Source of the DNA: Paenibacillus alba
Lineage (GTDB): Bacteria; Bacillota; Bacilli; Paenibacillales; NBRC-103111
Direction: 5' to 3'
Assembly (NCBI RefSeq): GCF_013204855.1
Contig: NZ_JABMKZ010000003.1
Coordinates: forward strand, 434,001-498,000
DNA: 64,000 bases
In this document: piece after piece, positions 54,261 to 63,807 of the stretch
How the letters are laid out: each line of letters starts with the position of its first letter
Numbering within the stretch: position 1 is the first letter of the stretch
Notes under the pieces: model-generated
The model's input: only the letters and a program-made list of their open reading frames with translations
The model's database searches: none
What the model was told of the DNA's origin: nothing
Program-made: the position numbers and the translations under genes

Positions 54261-56003
54261 TTGAGTAAGCGCTTTATTTCAATAAATGGAAATGACTTCA
54301 CTGCCATGGTCTTGGCGGGTGCGGATAACCTTCGCCGAAATGTAGACAAGGTTAATGGATTGAACGTTTTCCCTGTACCCGATGGAGATACCGGCACCAA
54401 CATGAATTTAACTCTCACGGCAGGCTGTGAGGAACTGAAGAAGAAGCCATCCTCTCATATTGGGAAAGCAGCTGATGCATTGTCCAAAGGGTTACTGATG
54501 GGCGCCAGAGGCAACTCAGGGGTTATTTTGTCACAGTTGTTTCGCGGATTCGCGAAGCATGTGCACGATCTTGAGCATGTAAATGTACAGCAATTTGCAG
54601 CGGCGCTGCAGCAAGGTGTAGAAACAGCCTACAAAGCTGTTGTGAAGCCTGTAGAAGGCACGATTTTGACCGTATCCAAAGAAGCAGCCAAGCACGCGGT
54701 GCAGTATCGGCGCGGCAACGATTTGTTGGATCTGATGCAGGAGGTTCTGAGCAAAGCGAAGGAAGCGCTCGCCAGAACGCCTGAGCAGCTTGCTGTGCTT
54801 AAGCAAGTTGGTGTGGTGGATGCAGGCGGTCAAGGACTGGTCTGCGTCTATGAAGGCTTTGTGGCGTCGCTGAGCGGCGGTCTGGTTCGTGAAGAAGATG
54901 ATTATGCAACGATGGATACGCGGTTGGACGCAGTTTCCCTTGTTCCCGGCATGAACTTGGCCAAGGAAGTGCACGCGCATTTGCCGGCTCAAGCACATTT
55001 GGCTACGGAAGACATTGAATTCGGCTATTGCACGGAGTTTATGCTGACAATTGTGCCCGGCAAGGTCAAGGGGCTGACTTTCAATGAAATCGCATTCCGC
55101 GATCAACTGAGCAAGTTGGGAGATTCTCTGCTAGTTGTCGCCGACGAGGAATTGGTAAAGGTGCATATTCACGCCGAATATCCAGGTGAAGTGATGAACC
55201 AAGCCATGAATTACGGGGCACTTAGTCGTATCAAAATTGAAAATATGCGCGATCAGCATTCACATATATTGGAAGACATGGCAGGCGGATACGAGGCGCC
55301 TCATTCGTTTGCTGCGGAAACGACAGGACTGGCAGCACCAGGCAAAGCCTATGGTTTTGTTGCGGTTGCTCTGGGGGACGGGATTACCGACATTTTATCC
55401 AGTGTAGGCGTTGATGTTGTTCTGTCCGGCGGACAGACGATGAATCCGAGCACGGAGGATATTGTGAATGCCGTCAACAGCATTGATGCGCAAACCATCT
55501 ATGTGCTGCCGAACAATTCGAATATTATATTGGCGGCTCAGCAGGCTGTCGATTTAGTGGATAACAAGACACTCGTTGTAATCCCTTCGAAATCGATTCC
55601 GCAAGGCCTTGCCGCGATTCTGGCTTTCCAAGAGAAGGCGGATCCGAATACGAATACAGAAGCGATGAACGAGTCGCTGGGGCGTGTCAAATCGGGCCAA
55701 GTTACGTATGCCGTGCGCGATACGAGCATGGACGGCATTGAGATTAAGCAGGGGCATTTTATCGGCATTCAAGATGGCCGGATTGTGTCGTCCCAGCCAA
55801 GTCTGATGGATGCTTGCAAAAAGCTGCTGGAAGAAATGATTGAAGAAGGCAGCGAAATCGTTACCATCCTCACGGGAGAAGATGCCAAGGAGGAAGAAAC
55901 CGAAGAACTCGAAGCGTTCATCCAGGCCATGTACCCGGAAATGGAAGTCGAGCTTCATCCTGGTGGACAGCCTTTGTATGCCTACCTGTTCTCTGTTGAA
56001 TAA
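54261..56003 (+). CDS. fakA: Fatty acid kinase catalytic subunit FakA (DAK2/YloV)
   Basis: 580 residues. The N-terminal DhaL kinase domain (about 9-200) has NVFPVPDGDTGTNMNLTL (metal-binding Asps) and MGARGNSGVILSQL. A middle dihydroxyacetone-kinase-like region and a C-terminal DegV-like domain complete it. With a FakB partner it phosphorylates host-derived or recycled fatty acids. The TTG start follows AAGGGG. The next gene is a FakB-type DegV protein. Confidence 0.92.
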   Translation: MSKRFISINGNDFTAMVLAGADNLRRNVDKVNGLNVFPVPDGDTGTNMNLTLTAGCEELKKKPSSHIGKAADALSKGLLMGARGNSGVILSQLFRGFAKHVHDLEHVNVQQFAAALQQGVETAYKAVVKPVEGTILTVSKEAAKHAVQYRRGNDLLDLMQEVLSKAKEALARTPEQLAVLKQVGVVDAGGQGLVCVYEGFVASLSGGLVREEDDYATMDTRLDAVSLVPGMNLAKEVHAHLPAQAHLATEDIEFGYCTEFMLTIVPGKVKGLTFNEIAFRDQLSKLGDSLLVVADEELVKVHIHAEYPGEVMNQAMNYGALSRIKIENMRDQHSHILEDMAGGYEAPHSFAAETTGLAAPGKAYGFVAVALGDGITDILSSVGVDVVLSGGQTMNPSTEDIVNAVNSIDAQTIYVLPNNSNIILAAQQAVDLVDNKTLVVIPSKSIPQGLAAILAFQEKADPNTNTEAMNESLGRVKSGQVTYAVRDTSMDGIEIKQGHFIGIQDGRIVSSQPSLMDACKKLLEEMIEEGSEIVTILTGEDAKEEETEELEAFIQAMYPEMEVELHPGGQPLYAYLFSVE

Positions 56004-56050
56004 ACGATCGTACCCGCAATGGATGATTGCATGAAATGGAGTGAGTCCTG

Positions 56051-56905
56051 TTGACAATTCGTATCGTAACGGACAGTACGGCCGACATCCCTTTGGCACT
56101 CAGGCAAGAGCTTAACATCGAGATGGTGCCGCTCAAGATTCATTTTGGCGATGAACAGTATTTAGATGCGGTAACGCTGCAGTCGGAGGCATTTTATCCG
56201 AAGCTGACTTCGTCCTCCCATTTCCCGAGAACGTCACAGCCTTCTCCTGCGGAGTTTCTGAGTCTTTATCAGAGCCTACTGGAGGAACCGGATACGGAGG
56301 TCATCTCCATTCATCTGGCTTCTGTGCTGAGTGGGACATACCAGTCCGCTTTGCTGGCTTCCACGATGCTGGAGGATGAAGCAGCCAAAGTGCATGTGGT
56401 TGATTCTCGTTCTGCCTCTTATGGAATCGGCGCGTTGGTCGTAGCTGCTGCAAGGGCCGCTAGAGCAGGGAAAAGTGCAGCAGAAATTTTGGCGCTTGTC
56501 CAAACGATGAGAGAGAACTTTTACATTTATTTTCTTGTGGATACGCTGGAATTTCTGCAAAAAGGCGGCCGAATCGGCAAAGCCTCTGCACTGTTTGGTT
56601 CATTATTAAACATTAAGCCGATCCTTTCCTTGGATCGCGAGGGTGAAGTAGCGGCCATTGATAAGGTGCGCGGTCACAAAAAAGCGATTGCCCGTATTCT
56701 GGAGCTGCTGGCTGCCGATATTCCGAGCCGCAGCATCCGCAGTATGCATATCGCTCATGCCAACAATAGGGAAGGCGCGGAGCTGTTGAGGGAAGCCATT
56801 ATGCAGCAATTCGCTGTGGAGCATGTGGACTATATTACGCTTGGTCCGGTGATTGGCGCACATGCAGGCCCAGGCACCATCGCAGCCTTCGTGAGTACGG
56901 TATAA
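56051..56905 (+). CDS. DegV family fatty-acid-binding protein (FakB)
   Basis: 284 residues: IVTDSTADIPLALRQELNIE at the start, the acyl-contacting TSQPSPAEFLSLY, VDSRSASYGIGALV and a long cavity-forming C-terminal domain with LQKGGRIGKAS. It presents the fatty acid to FakA. TTG 56051 follows GGAGTGAG. Separated from recG by 4 nt. Confidence 0.9.
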   Translation: MTIRIVTDSTADIPLALRQELNIEMVPLKIHFGDEQYLDAVTLQSEAFYPKLTSSSHFPRTSQPSPAEFLSLYQSLLEEPDTEVISIHLASVLSGTYQSALLASTMLEDEAAKVHVVDSRSASYGIGALVVAAARAARAGKSAAEILALVQTMRENFYIYFLVDTLEFLQKGGRIGKASALFGSLLNIKPILSLDREGEVAAIDKVRGHKKAIARILELLAADIPSRSIRSMHIAHANNREGAELLREAIMQQFAVEHVDYITLGPVIGAHAGPGTIAAFVSTV

Positions 56906-56909
56906 GGAT

Positions 56910-58955
<2,046 letters not shown>

Positions 58956-59098
58956 CAGCGAGCGTTTGGCAGCGTTTGGCGGGTAGGCATTGCCGGCCCT
59001 AATTTGGGCGTGTTCGTCGTAGATATTGACCGCATGCGCGTTCGCTTTTAAGATAGAAAGTAGAGTTTACTATTTTCTGAAATGAAGGTGTCCCGCAT

Positions 59099-59365
59099 TT
59101 GACTTATTTTCTTGTTTATTTATTGCTGATGAATATCATTACGTTTATAGAAATGGGACATGACAAAGGACAGGCCAAAAAAGGCGGCCGCCGCGTGCCG
59201 GAGAAACGGCTTTTTACACTGGCTGCGCTCGGTGGCGGGATTGGCGGTTGGCTGGGCATGCGCGTATGGCGCCACAAGACCAAACATATGTCGTTTGTGA
59301 TCGGTATTCCGCTCCTAGTCGTGCTCAATTGCATCTGTGTCATTCTGATTGCTATTTATATGTAA
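59099..59365 (+). CDS. DUF1294 family membrane protein
   Basis: 88 residues with an N-terminal helix FLVYLLLMNIITFIEM, DKGQAKKGGRRVPEKRLFTL, a Gly-rich middle LGGGIGGWLGMRVWRHKTKH and a C-terminal helix. The RxPE motif is the family hallmark. TTG 59099 lies 8 nt after AAGGTG. Function unknown. Confidence 0.83.
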   Translation: MTYFLVYLLLMNIITFIEMGHDKGQAKKGGRRVPEKRLFTLAALGGGIGGWLGMRVWRHKTKHMSFVIGIPLLVVLNCICVILIAIYM

Positions 59366-59370
59366 AAATT

Positions 59371-59420
59371 TGAGAGGTTGTCTCCGAAGGTGAAAAACCT
59401 GGCGAGCAGCCTCTTGTTTT
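59371..59420 (+). terminator. Terminator after the DUF1294 gene
   Basis: Imperfect GAGAGGTTGTCTC/GAGCAGCCTCT outer stem with an inner AGGTGAAAAACCT hairpin, followed by TGTTTTTT. It loosely resembles the hairpins at 3651 and 29691. Confidence 0.75.
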
Positions 59421-59597
59421 TTGGATAGAGATTCCCTGTCTGCTGCTGCATCGACCAAGATTAAGCTGCTTGCCCTGTATCAATGCTCTATATACGCTCC
59501 CAACCTTCTAATTAACTCCACCGTCACCAGCAAATTAGTCTTGAGGGATGGCTTGGGAAGGCGATCTGTGGCTATCTTGCAGATGTTCATTTCCTAC

Positions 59598-59790
59598 ACT
59601 GGATAAAATCCAATGGATCTCACCAGTTTGCGACAAAAATGCCGGTTTCATTGGATATATCCAGTGGAAATCTCAGAAATAGCCCGGACTCGGCGATTCC
59701 AAGTTGATTCCAAGGCAATCGATTGGATAAATTCCAATGAAACGACGATTCAACCGCGCTAAAGCTGATTTTATTGGATAAAATCCACTC
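59598..59790. repeat. Array of four TGGATnnnATCCA palindromes
   Basis: Copies of ATTGGATaaaATCCAATG occur at 59598, 59649, 59721 and 59772, with TGGAT starts spaced 52, 72 and 51 bp. Copies have one or two mismatches. In the third and fourth intervals the surrounding sequence also has similar GATTCCA and ATTCAACC pieces, so the array grew by duplication. This, plus a plain stretch at 59422-59597, fills the 508-nt gap before the SpoVIF-like gene. No gene is seen in it. Confidence 0.72.
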
Positions 59791-59873
59791 TGCCGAAGGT
59801 TCCTGATAGGAGGCAAGTTCGCCTCGCTGCACTCATATGCTAGTAGCAGGAAAGCAGATCGGAGGTCGCGAAG

Positions 59874-60161
59874 ATGGGCTATCGGCAGTATGGCATCGAT
59901 CCTGCGCTCGTGGAGCGTGTGAAGTTTAAGTTGAAGAACCCAGAGATCAAGGAGCGTATCAAATTGCTGCTGCAAGGCGTCACCAAGGCTGATTTGCAAA
60001 ATCACACAGAGGTTGCTCGCCTCACCCAGCTTGCGACCACGATCTTCGGCGAGGAGCTGAACGGCAATCAGACGGCGCAAATCCTCGAATTTATTGTGGC
60101 TCAAAAGATCGATCCTTCCAAAACTTTTCACTTAATCCGACTGTGGGCGATATTTCGTTAA
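59874..60161 (+). CDS. Stage VI sporulation protein F-like
   Basis: 95-residue helical protein with ATG after GGAGGTCGCG. The C-terminal half (VARLTQLATTIFGEELNGNQ followed by TAQILEFIVAQKIDP) resembles the SpoVIF pattern known from Bacillus spore coat assembly; the identification is from memory and tentative. Followed by a hairpin terminator. Confidence 0.55.
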   Translation: MGYRQYGIDPALVERVKFKLKNPEIKERIKLLLQGVTKADLQNHTEVARLTQLATTIFGEELNGNQTAQILEFIVAQKIDPSKTFHLIRLWAIFR

Positions 60162-60171
60162 ACGAAGTAAA

Positions 60172-60222
60172 AAGCACCGTGCAGCCGAGCTGAAATGCTC
60201 ATCTGCATGGTGTATTTTATTT
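60172..60222 (+). terminator. Terminator after the SpoVIF-like gene
   Basis: AGCACCGTGCAG and CTGCATGGTGT arms around an inner GAGCTGAAATGCTC hairpin, then ATTTTATTT. Confidence 0.75.
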
Positions 60223-60236
60223 CCAATTAAAATTAC

Positions 60237-60289
60237 TTGCATAACGAATACATGTTCGGTATATAATAAGTAACACGAATATATGTTCG
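60237..60289 (+). promoter_or_regulatory. SOS promoter with two LexA boxes
   Basis: CGAATACATGTTCG (60245-60258) and CGAATATATGTTCG (60276-60289) each match the Gram-positive LexA box CGAACnnnnGTTCG with one mismatch, 31 bp apart. They sit on a promoter TTGCAT (60237-60242) and TATATA/TATAAT (60260-60267). Box 1 lies in the spacer and box 2 just past the start point, an ideal repression layout. Confidence 0.87.
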
Positions 60290-60309
60290 CATATGGTGGT
60301 GGGGATAAA

Positions 60310-60681
60310 ATGAAGGTGAGCTCAAGAATTGAGACGGATGAGGATGTTCAACTTATTAAGGAATTTACGCTGTTGCCCATTTTGCTCGATATGCTGGCAA
60401 GGGATATGGAGGAGCTCAAGGTTTACAAGGATAAAATTGTGTACAATCATGTACTTTTTTATTTGAGAGAGGTTGAGAATGCCATTTACCCGCAATTGCA
60501 GCAGCTGAAGAGCAGCATGAAAAAAAGAGACATTAAAGTGATTCATACCGAAATGAATGCCTTAGGGATCAACGTTGAATACAAAGTACGCGGTTACATT
60601 CACCATTTCACGATGCTTCGCAGCTTGGTTAAAGCAGAACTTATGACCATGCTTATGAATATGCGAGGGGGATTACGGTGA
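60310..60681 (+). CDS. SOS-operon hypothetical protein, 123 aa
   Basis: ATG 60310 follows GGTGGTGGGGATAAA, directly under the LexA promoter. Mostly helical with a charged N-terminus (SRIETDEDVQLIKEF) and MLARDMEELKVYKDKIVYNH in the middle; no catalytic motif seen. Its stop overlaps the start of the truncated Y-family polymerase gene (GTGA), so it is a dedicated partner, comparable in position to YolD-type genes but not in sequence. Confidence 0.72.
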   Translation: MKVSSRIETDEDVQLIKEFTLLPILLDMLARDMEELKVYKDKIVYNHVLFYLREVENAIYPQLQQLKSSMKKRDIKVIHTEMNALGINVEYKVRGYIHHFTMLRSLVKAELMTMLMNMRGGLR

Positions 60682-60821
60682 GCAAAGCAAAGGAAAGAAC
60701 GATATTCCTAGCGGACTGCGAGAGCTTCTATGCCAGTGTTGAGAAGGCGGATCATCCGGGCTTCAAGGATAAACCCGTTGCGGTCGCTGGGGATCCTGCG
60801 CTGAGGTTGTATGGACTATAA
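60678..60821 (+). pseudogene. 5' remnant of a Y-family DNA polymerase (DinB/UvrX-type)
   Basis: 47 codons reading FLADCESFYASVEKADHPGF, then KDKPVAVAGDP, which is the unmistakable N-terminus of a UmuC/DinB polymerase with catalytic Asp and the steric-gate aromatic. After GDPALR (about nt 60806) family similarity stops and a stop follows 4 codons later. The body (about 370 residues) is missing, and unrelated AT-rich DNA follows. Deletion or replacement of the rest is the simplest reading. Confidence 0.85.
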
Positions 60822-60850
60822 TAAGAAGTAGTCATTGCTTTATACATTAG

Positions 60851-61021
60851 ATATTTATAGTATTTATAGCAGATCAATTTTCATTTTTAGATCGGTTAAG
60901 TGACGGATATTATTTAGCTACAGAAGGAATTTACGGAGAAGTAGAAGATATAATACAGGATGCACTTGATGACTTAAAGAAGTTTGATGAGTACTTGGAC
61001 ATTTTGAGGGATAATTCGTAG
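60851..61021 (+). pseudogene. Orphan 3' gene fragment in accessory DNA
   Basis: 57 codons open from an upstream stop to TAG 61019-61021 with no ATG/GTG/TTG and no ribosome site. The end reads GYYLATEGIYGEVEDIIQDA followed by LDDLKKFDEYLDILRD, protein-like and acidic. It looks like the tail of a gene whose front was lost at the same junction. The following 61022-61300 shows nothing recognisable. Confidence 0.45.
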
Positions 61022-61303
61022 AAGATAAGTCTCTTTGTTACGTAATACAGGAGAATAGACTCAGACTTTATAAAGTTAAAGGGAAACTAGAGTTGAATAA
61101 ACATTAATAGACGAAACTACCAGCACAATCGGTAGCTTCATTACGTTAAAGTACAGCTTAATGGGTAGCATGTTTCAGTACGGACAATAGAGCGTGTGGG
61201 ACGGCTATTTATTATCGCTCATTATTTGTGATACGGGTCACAGCAATCTATCTAAGCATAAAGTACGGTTTGACCACAAAATATACATCAGTATATAAAG
61301 ACA

Positions 61304-61334
61304 AAAGCCACTCTGCTAATGGAGTGGTTTTTAC
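61304..61334 (-). terminator. Terminator of the DUF4304-type gene
   Basis: AAAAGCCACTC TGCTAA TGGAGTGGTTTTT; T-runs on the minus-strand side fit the gene that stops at 61331. Confidence 0.75.
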
Positions 61335-61665
61335 TTCCTTAAGTATACGTGTAGACCTAATCGGTTAGCCAATCCTCTAGCAAATTCCTTTTGCGAGTCC
61401 AACTTCAATTCATTAAACACTCTTGCCATGCGCCCCTGTGCTTTTTCCATTTCACCTATTGAGCAGTAGATTACCGTTAAATAATGGGGATTCTCATAAA
61501 TCTCATCTTTCTCACGTAACTCCATTACCCTGATTACATCGTTAATGCTTTCAAATTGCCGAAGGTGAGGGAGTATATACTCTGTAATGTCTTTTATTAT
61601 CATTCGTTTAAGTTGTTCAACATTAGTATCGATTGTCAATCTGTACCAACTATCGGTTGCAATAG
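61331..61665 (-). CDS. DUF4304-type protein, exon 2 (C-terminal part)
   Basis: After removal of the intron at 61666-62383 this supplies the last 111 residues of a 252-residue protein. It starts PIATDSWYRLTIDTN and ends GLANRLGLHVYLRK, with a helical YILPHLRQFESINDVIRVME region. Alone it has no start. It shows the characteristic C-terminal half of DUF4304-like proteins (my recognition, unverified). Confidence 0.62.
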
Positions 61666-62383
61666 GTAAGCATTTGATGTGATCTCCAGCTTTTCCCCTG
61701 CGCCACACCGGACGTGCCAGTTTCCCGGCATCCGGCGTTCCCTCTAACTGACTTTACTAGATCATAAGTTCCTCGTTACTCAAGGATATAGACTGTTAGG
61801 TCATCCTAGTAGCTTGCACTGTGGCATCCATTGATGTCCCCACGTTCCTACCTGATCGGTGCAATTCACGCTTGGAAAACAATCGTTCTTTTCAGTTAGA
61901 CTTGGGGCTATTCCTCCACTCCCATTACAGGAGTTTCACCAGTCGTGCCCCTGCCCTCACAAGGATTAATGTATTTCGGCATGCGCCTTATAACAACCGT
62001 TTTGGGTAACAGCCCTTGTTGCAACGTCCCTTGCTTTCCAAGTCCCTTACATCCTAGCTATTCTTTCTAGACTTAGGTGCTTCCTCTAAGCCTGTGAGAC
62101 CAATGCCACCATTGTTCGGCATAGCGTATTTCATAGAAGAAATTCTTACTTTACGCCGCTCACCCCATCGTTTGATGGTGCATATGTTTCCATATGCTCT
62201 AACTTTAGACCTGTACATTCGGAAGTTCGTCAGTTCAGTCTGTTTGAACATTCTCACCATATCTAGTTTTTCAGCCGCGCGACATATCCGTTGGCATACC
62301 TTTTTCTATTCGAATGGCTATAGCCTTCGTTCTGCCGAATCTACCTGTACTTCATACCTCATATTCTGTTAAACATGACGCAC
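61666..62383 (-). mobile_element. ORF-less group II intron (718 nt)
   Basis: The minus strand begins GTGCGTC (group II 5' consensus GUGCG) at 62383. Near its 3' end it has a domain V hairpin, ACGCCGGATGCCGGGAAACT followed by GGCACGTCCGGTGT, with GAAA tetraloop (about 61,705-61,740), a domain VI-like segment and a terminal AC at 61666. Excision joins CTG C to CT ATT and keeps the host frame open. No reverse transcriptase ORF is present, so mobility or splicing help would need a protein from elsewhere. Confidence 0.8.
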
Positions 62384-62807
62384 GCAGGAGTATTGGCGGG
62401 ATGGTTTCGGGATACATGGTTCCGTCGTTCCCATCCTTGGTTGTAAAGTTAAGATTACTCGTGTAATCTCCTGCTTTTCGCACTGTTTGGTGCTTATAGC
62501 AGAACTTGTCGTACTTTTTCGTTAGTTCTGTGCCACGAATCCGTAAAACTGAGTCTATTTCCATTGGAAATGATGGTTTCGGATATAGATGAACTGTTCC
62601 AAATAATTTATCTATATAAATGCCTGTATTGAAAAAGAACTCAACTTCATCTTCTGTATTCCACTTTGATGACTGAATGTTCACTGTCGCAGAAAAGTCA
62701 GAACATACATAGGCAAAGTTATTGCCCTGCTTCTTAAAGCCTTCTACTTTAAACAAGGGAGCAATGGTTTCTTTTACGATTTGCTTCAATACATCCTGCA
62801 TTTTCAT
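62384..62807 (-). CDS. DUF4304-type protein, exon 1 (N-terminal part)
   Basis: ATG 62807 follows AAGGGGATTGTTTAGC. Reads MKMQDVLKQIVKETIAPLFK, then VEGFKKQGNNFAYVCSD and NIQSSKWN. The open frame continues into the intron and stops there, so the unspliced gene is interrupted. With exon 2 it gives 252 residues. It is 34 nt downstream of the 111-aa gene, co-directional. DUF4304 proteins are uncharacterised and often neighbours of toxin/immunity loci; that role is a guess. Confidence 0.65.
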
Positions 62808-62841
62808 GCTAAACAATCCCCTTAGCGATAGAATCCTACCT

Positions 62842-63177
62842 TCATTCGTCCATGTTAACCTCGACACATTTATCAAATATAACTTCAAAGTCTCCTTTGA
62901 ATATCAAATGCTCAACCACTTCTTCAATGCGAATACGACTGCATTCATCCACCAGTACCATGTCACTACCCCAAAAATACTTTCCTTGTAAACACTCTCC
63001 AGTTTGTTGATTCTTTTCTGCGAGAGTCTGTATGTTCTTGTAAGTAAAAAATGAAGCAACCCATCTTGACCCATCTTCAAATGTAACTATTGCATCAGTA
63101 TTACCATCGTATATGTTCCATTCTCCTTGAGACCAATGTTCCGCTTCAATCCAAATGAAGTATTGCATGTCTTTCAT
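62842..63177 (-). CDS. Small acidic protein, unknown (111 aa)
   Basis: ATG 63177 follows AAGAAGGCGA. Acidic, soluble, with YFIWIEAEHWSQGEWNIYDG, SRWVASFFTYKNIQ and a glutamate-rich end (RIEEVVEHL, EVIFDKCVEVNMDE). It looks like the small immunity-type proteins of polymorphic toxin loci, but no toxin gene is nearby. It is driven by the extended -10 at 63215-63223 and probably co-transcribed with the DUF4304 gene. Confidence 0.62.
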   Translation of the reverse strand: MKDMQYFIWIEAEHWSQGEWNIYDGNTDAIVTFEDGSRWVASFFTYKNIQTLAEKNQQTGECLQGKYFWGSDMVLVDECSRIRIEEVVEHLIFKGDFEVIFDKCVEVNMDE

Positions 63178-63214
63178 TAAAATCGCCTTCTTACCACCCT
63201 TATTTATTGATTCA

Positions 63215-63223
63215 ATTGTACCA
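63215..63223 (-). promoter_or_regulatory. Extended -10 promoter of the 111-aa gene (left arm)
   Basis: Minus strand TGGTACAAT, the TGn extended -10 type, 38 nt before the start at 63177. No good -35 is visible. Confidence 0.55.
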
Positions 63224-63746
63224 TATGTTGGAATTGTTATGTGTAATCGTATGCATCATAATTCATCCTTACCGGGGCTGTAGAAGTGTTGACTGCATTT
63301 ATGAAACCGACATGAGCATAGATGATGTAAACCACCCCACCCTGACTTTACAACATCACCAGAACGCCTAGAAAGCCCTCTAAGCTGTGATTCAAGACTT
63401 CATGATAGAGAGGAGATGGCAATCAGACTAATTCCTTTATGAAGCGCCTATAGCCCCACATCTGAATGATTACTCATTGTCAAAAAGTATACTCTTTGAC
63501 AAAGTAAATAATGGTAGGGGCTGTATGGGCTTCTGAAAGGCTTTGATAGGAGTGTGGAAAAAGCCATTCGGTGGGATTCAAACATGCCTTAGAAGGCTGT
63601 CTAGGAGTTCTGGTGTTGTTATGTAATTAGAGGTGGGGGTTACATTAAAAATGAAGTTGTTTGAATAGTGGAAGGGGTTTAGCACTTCCACCGCTCGACT
63701 ATGAGTGAAACATGGAGCGATACAGCATTATATAAATTCCAACATA

Positions 63747-63755
63747 TGGTATAAT
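63747..63755 (+). promoter_or_regulatory. Extended -10 promoter of the HAD-like gene (right arm)
   Basis: TGGTATAAT preceded by the same AATTCCAACATA as the left arm. 53 nt before the start at 63808. Confidence 0.55.
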
Positions 63756-63807
63756 GGGCTGGTGATAGTACTTTGATAAAAGAAGGATTGTATTTGGGGT
63801 GATTTGC

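Larger units (their letters stand above)
63215..63755. repeat. ~540-bp imperfect inverted duplication between divergent genes
   Basis: Left and right halves are reverse complements about an axis near 63,485-63,490. Matching blocks: ACCATATGTTGGAATT (63220-63235) against AATTCCAACATATGGT (63735-63750); ACCAGAACGCCTAGA (63358) against TCTAGGAGTTCTGGT (ends 63614); TATAGCCCC against GGGGCTGTA; central GTCAAAaagtatactcTTTGAC (63479-63500). Each arm ends outward in TGGTACAAT or TGGTATAAT. No ORF of note lies inside. Confidence 0.8.

Noticed and set aside
62054-62372. Small frames on both strands inside the intron
   Set aside because: They lie in intron domains with RNA structure and show no reverse-transcriptase or maturase motifs.
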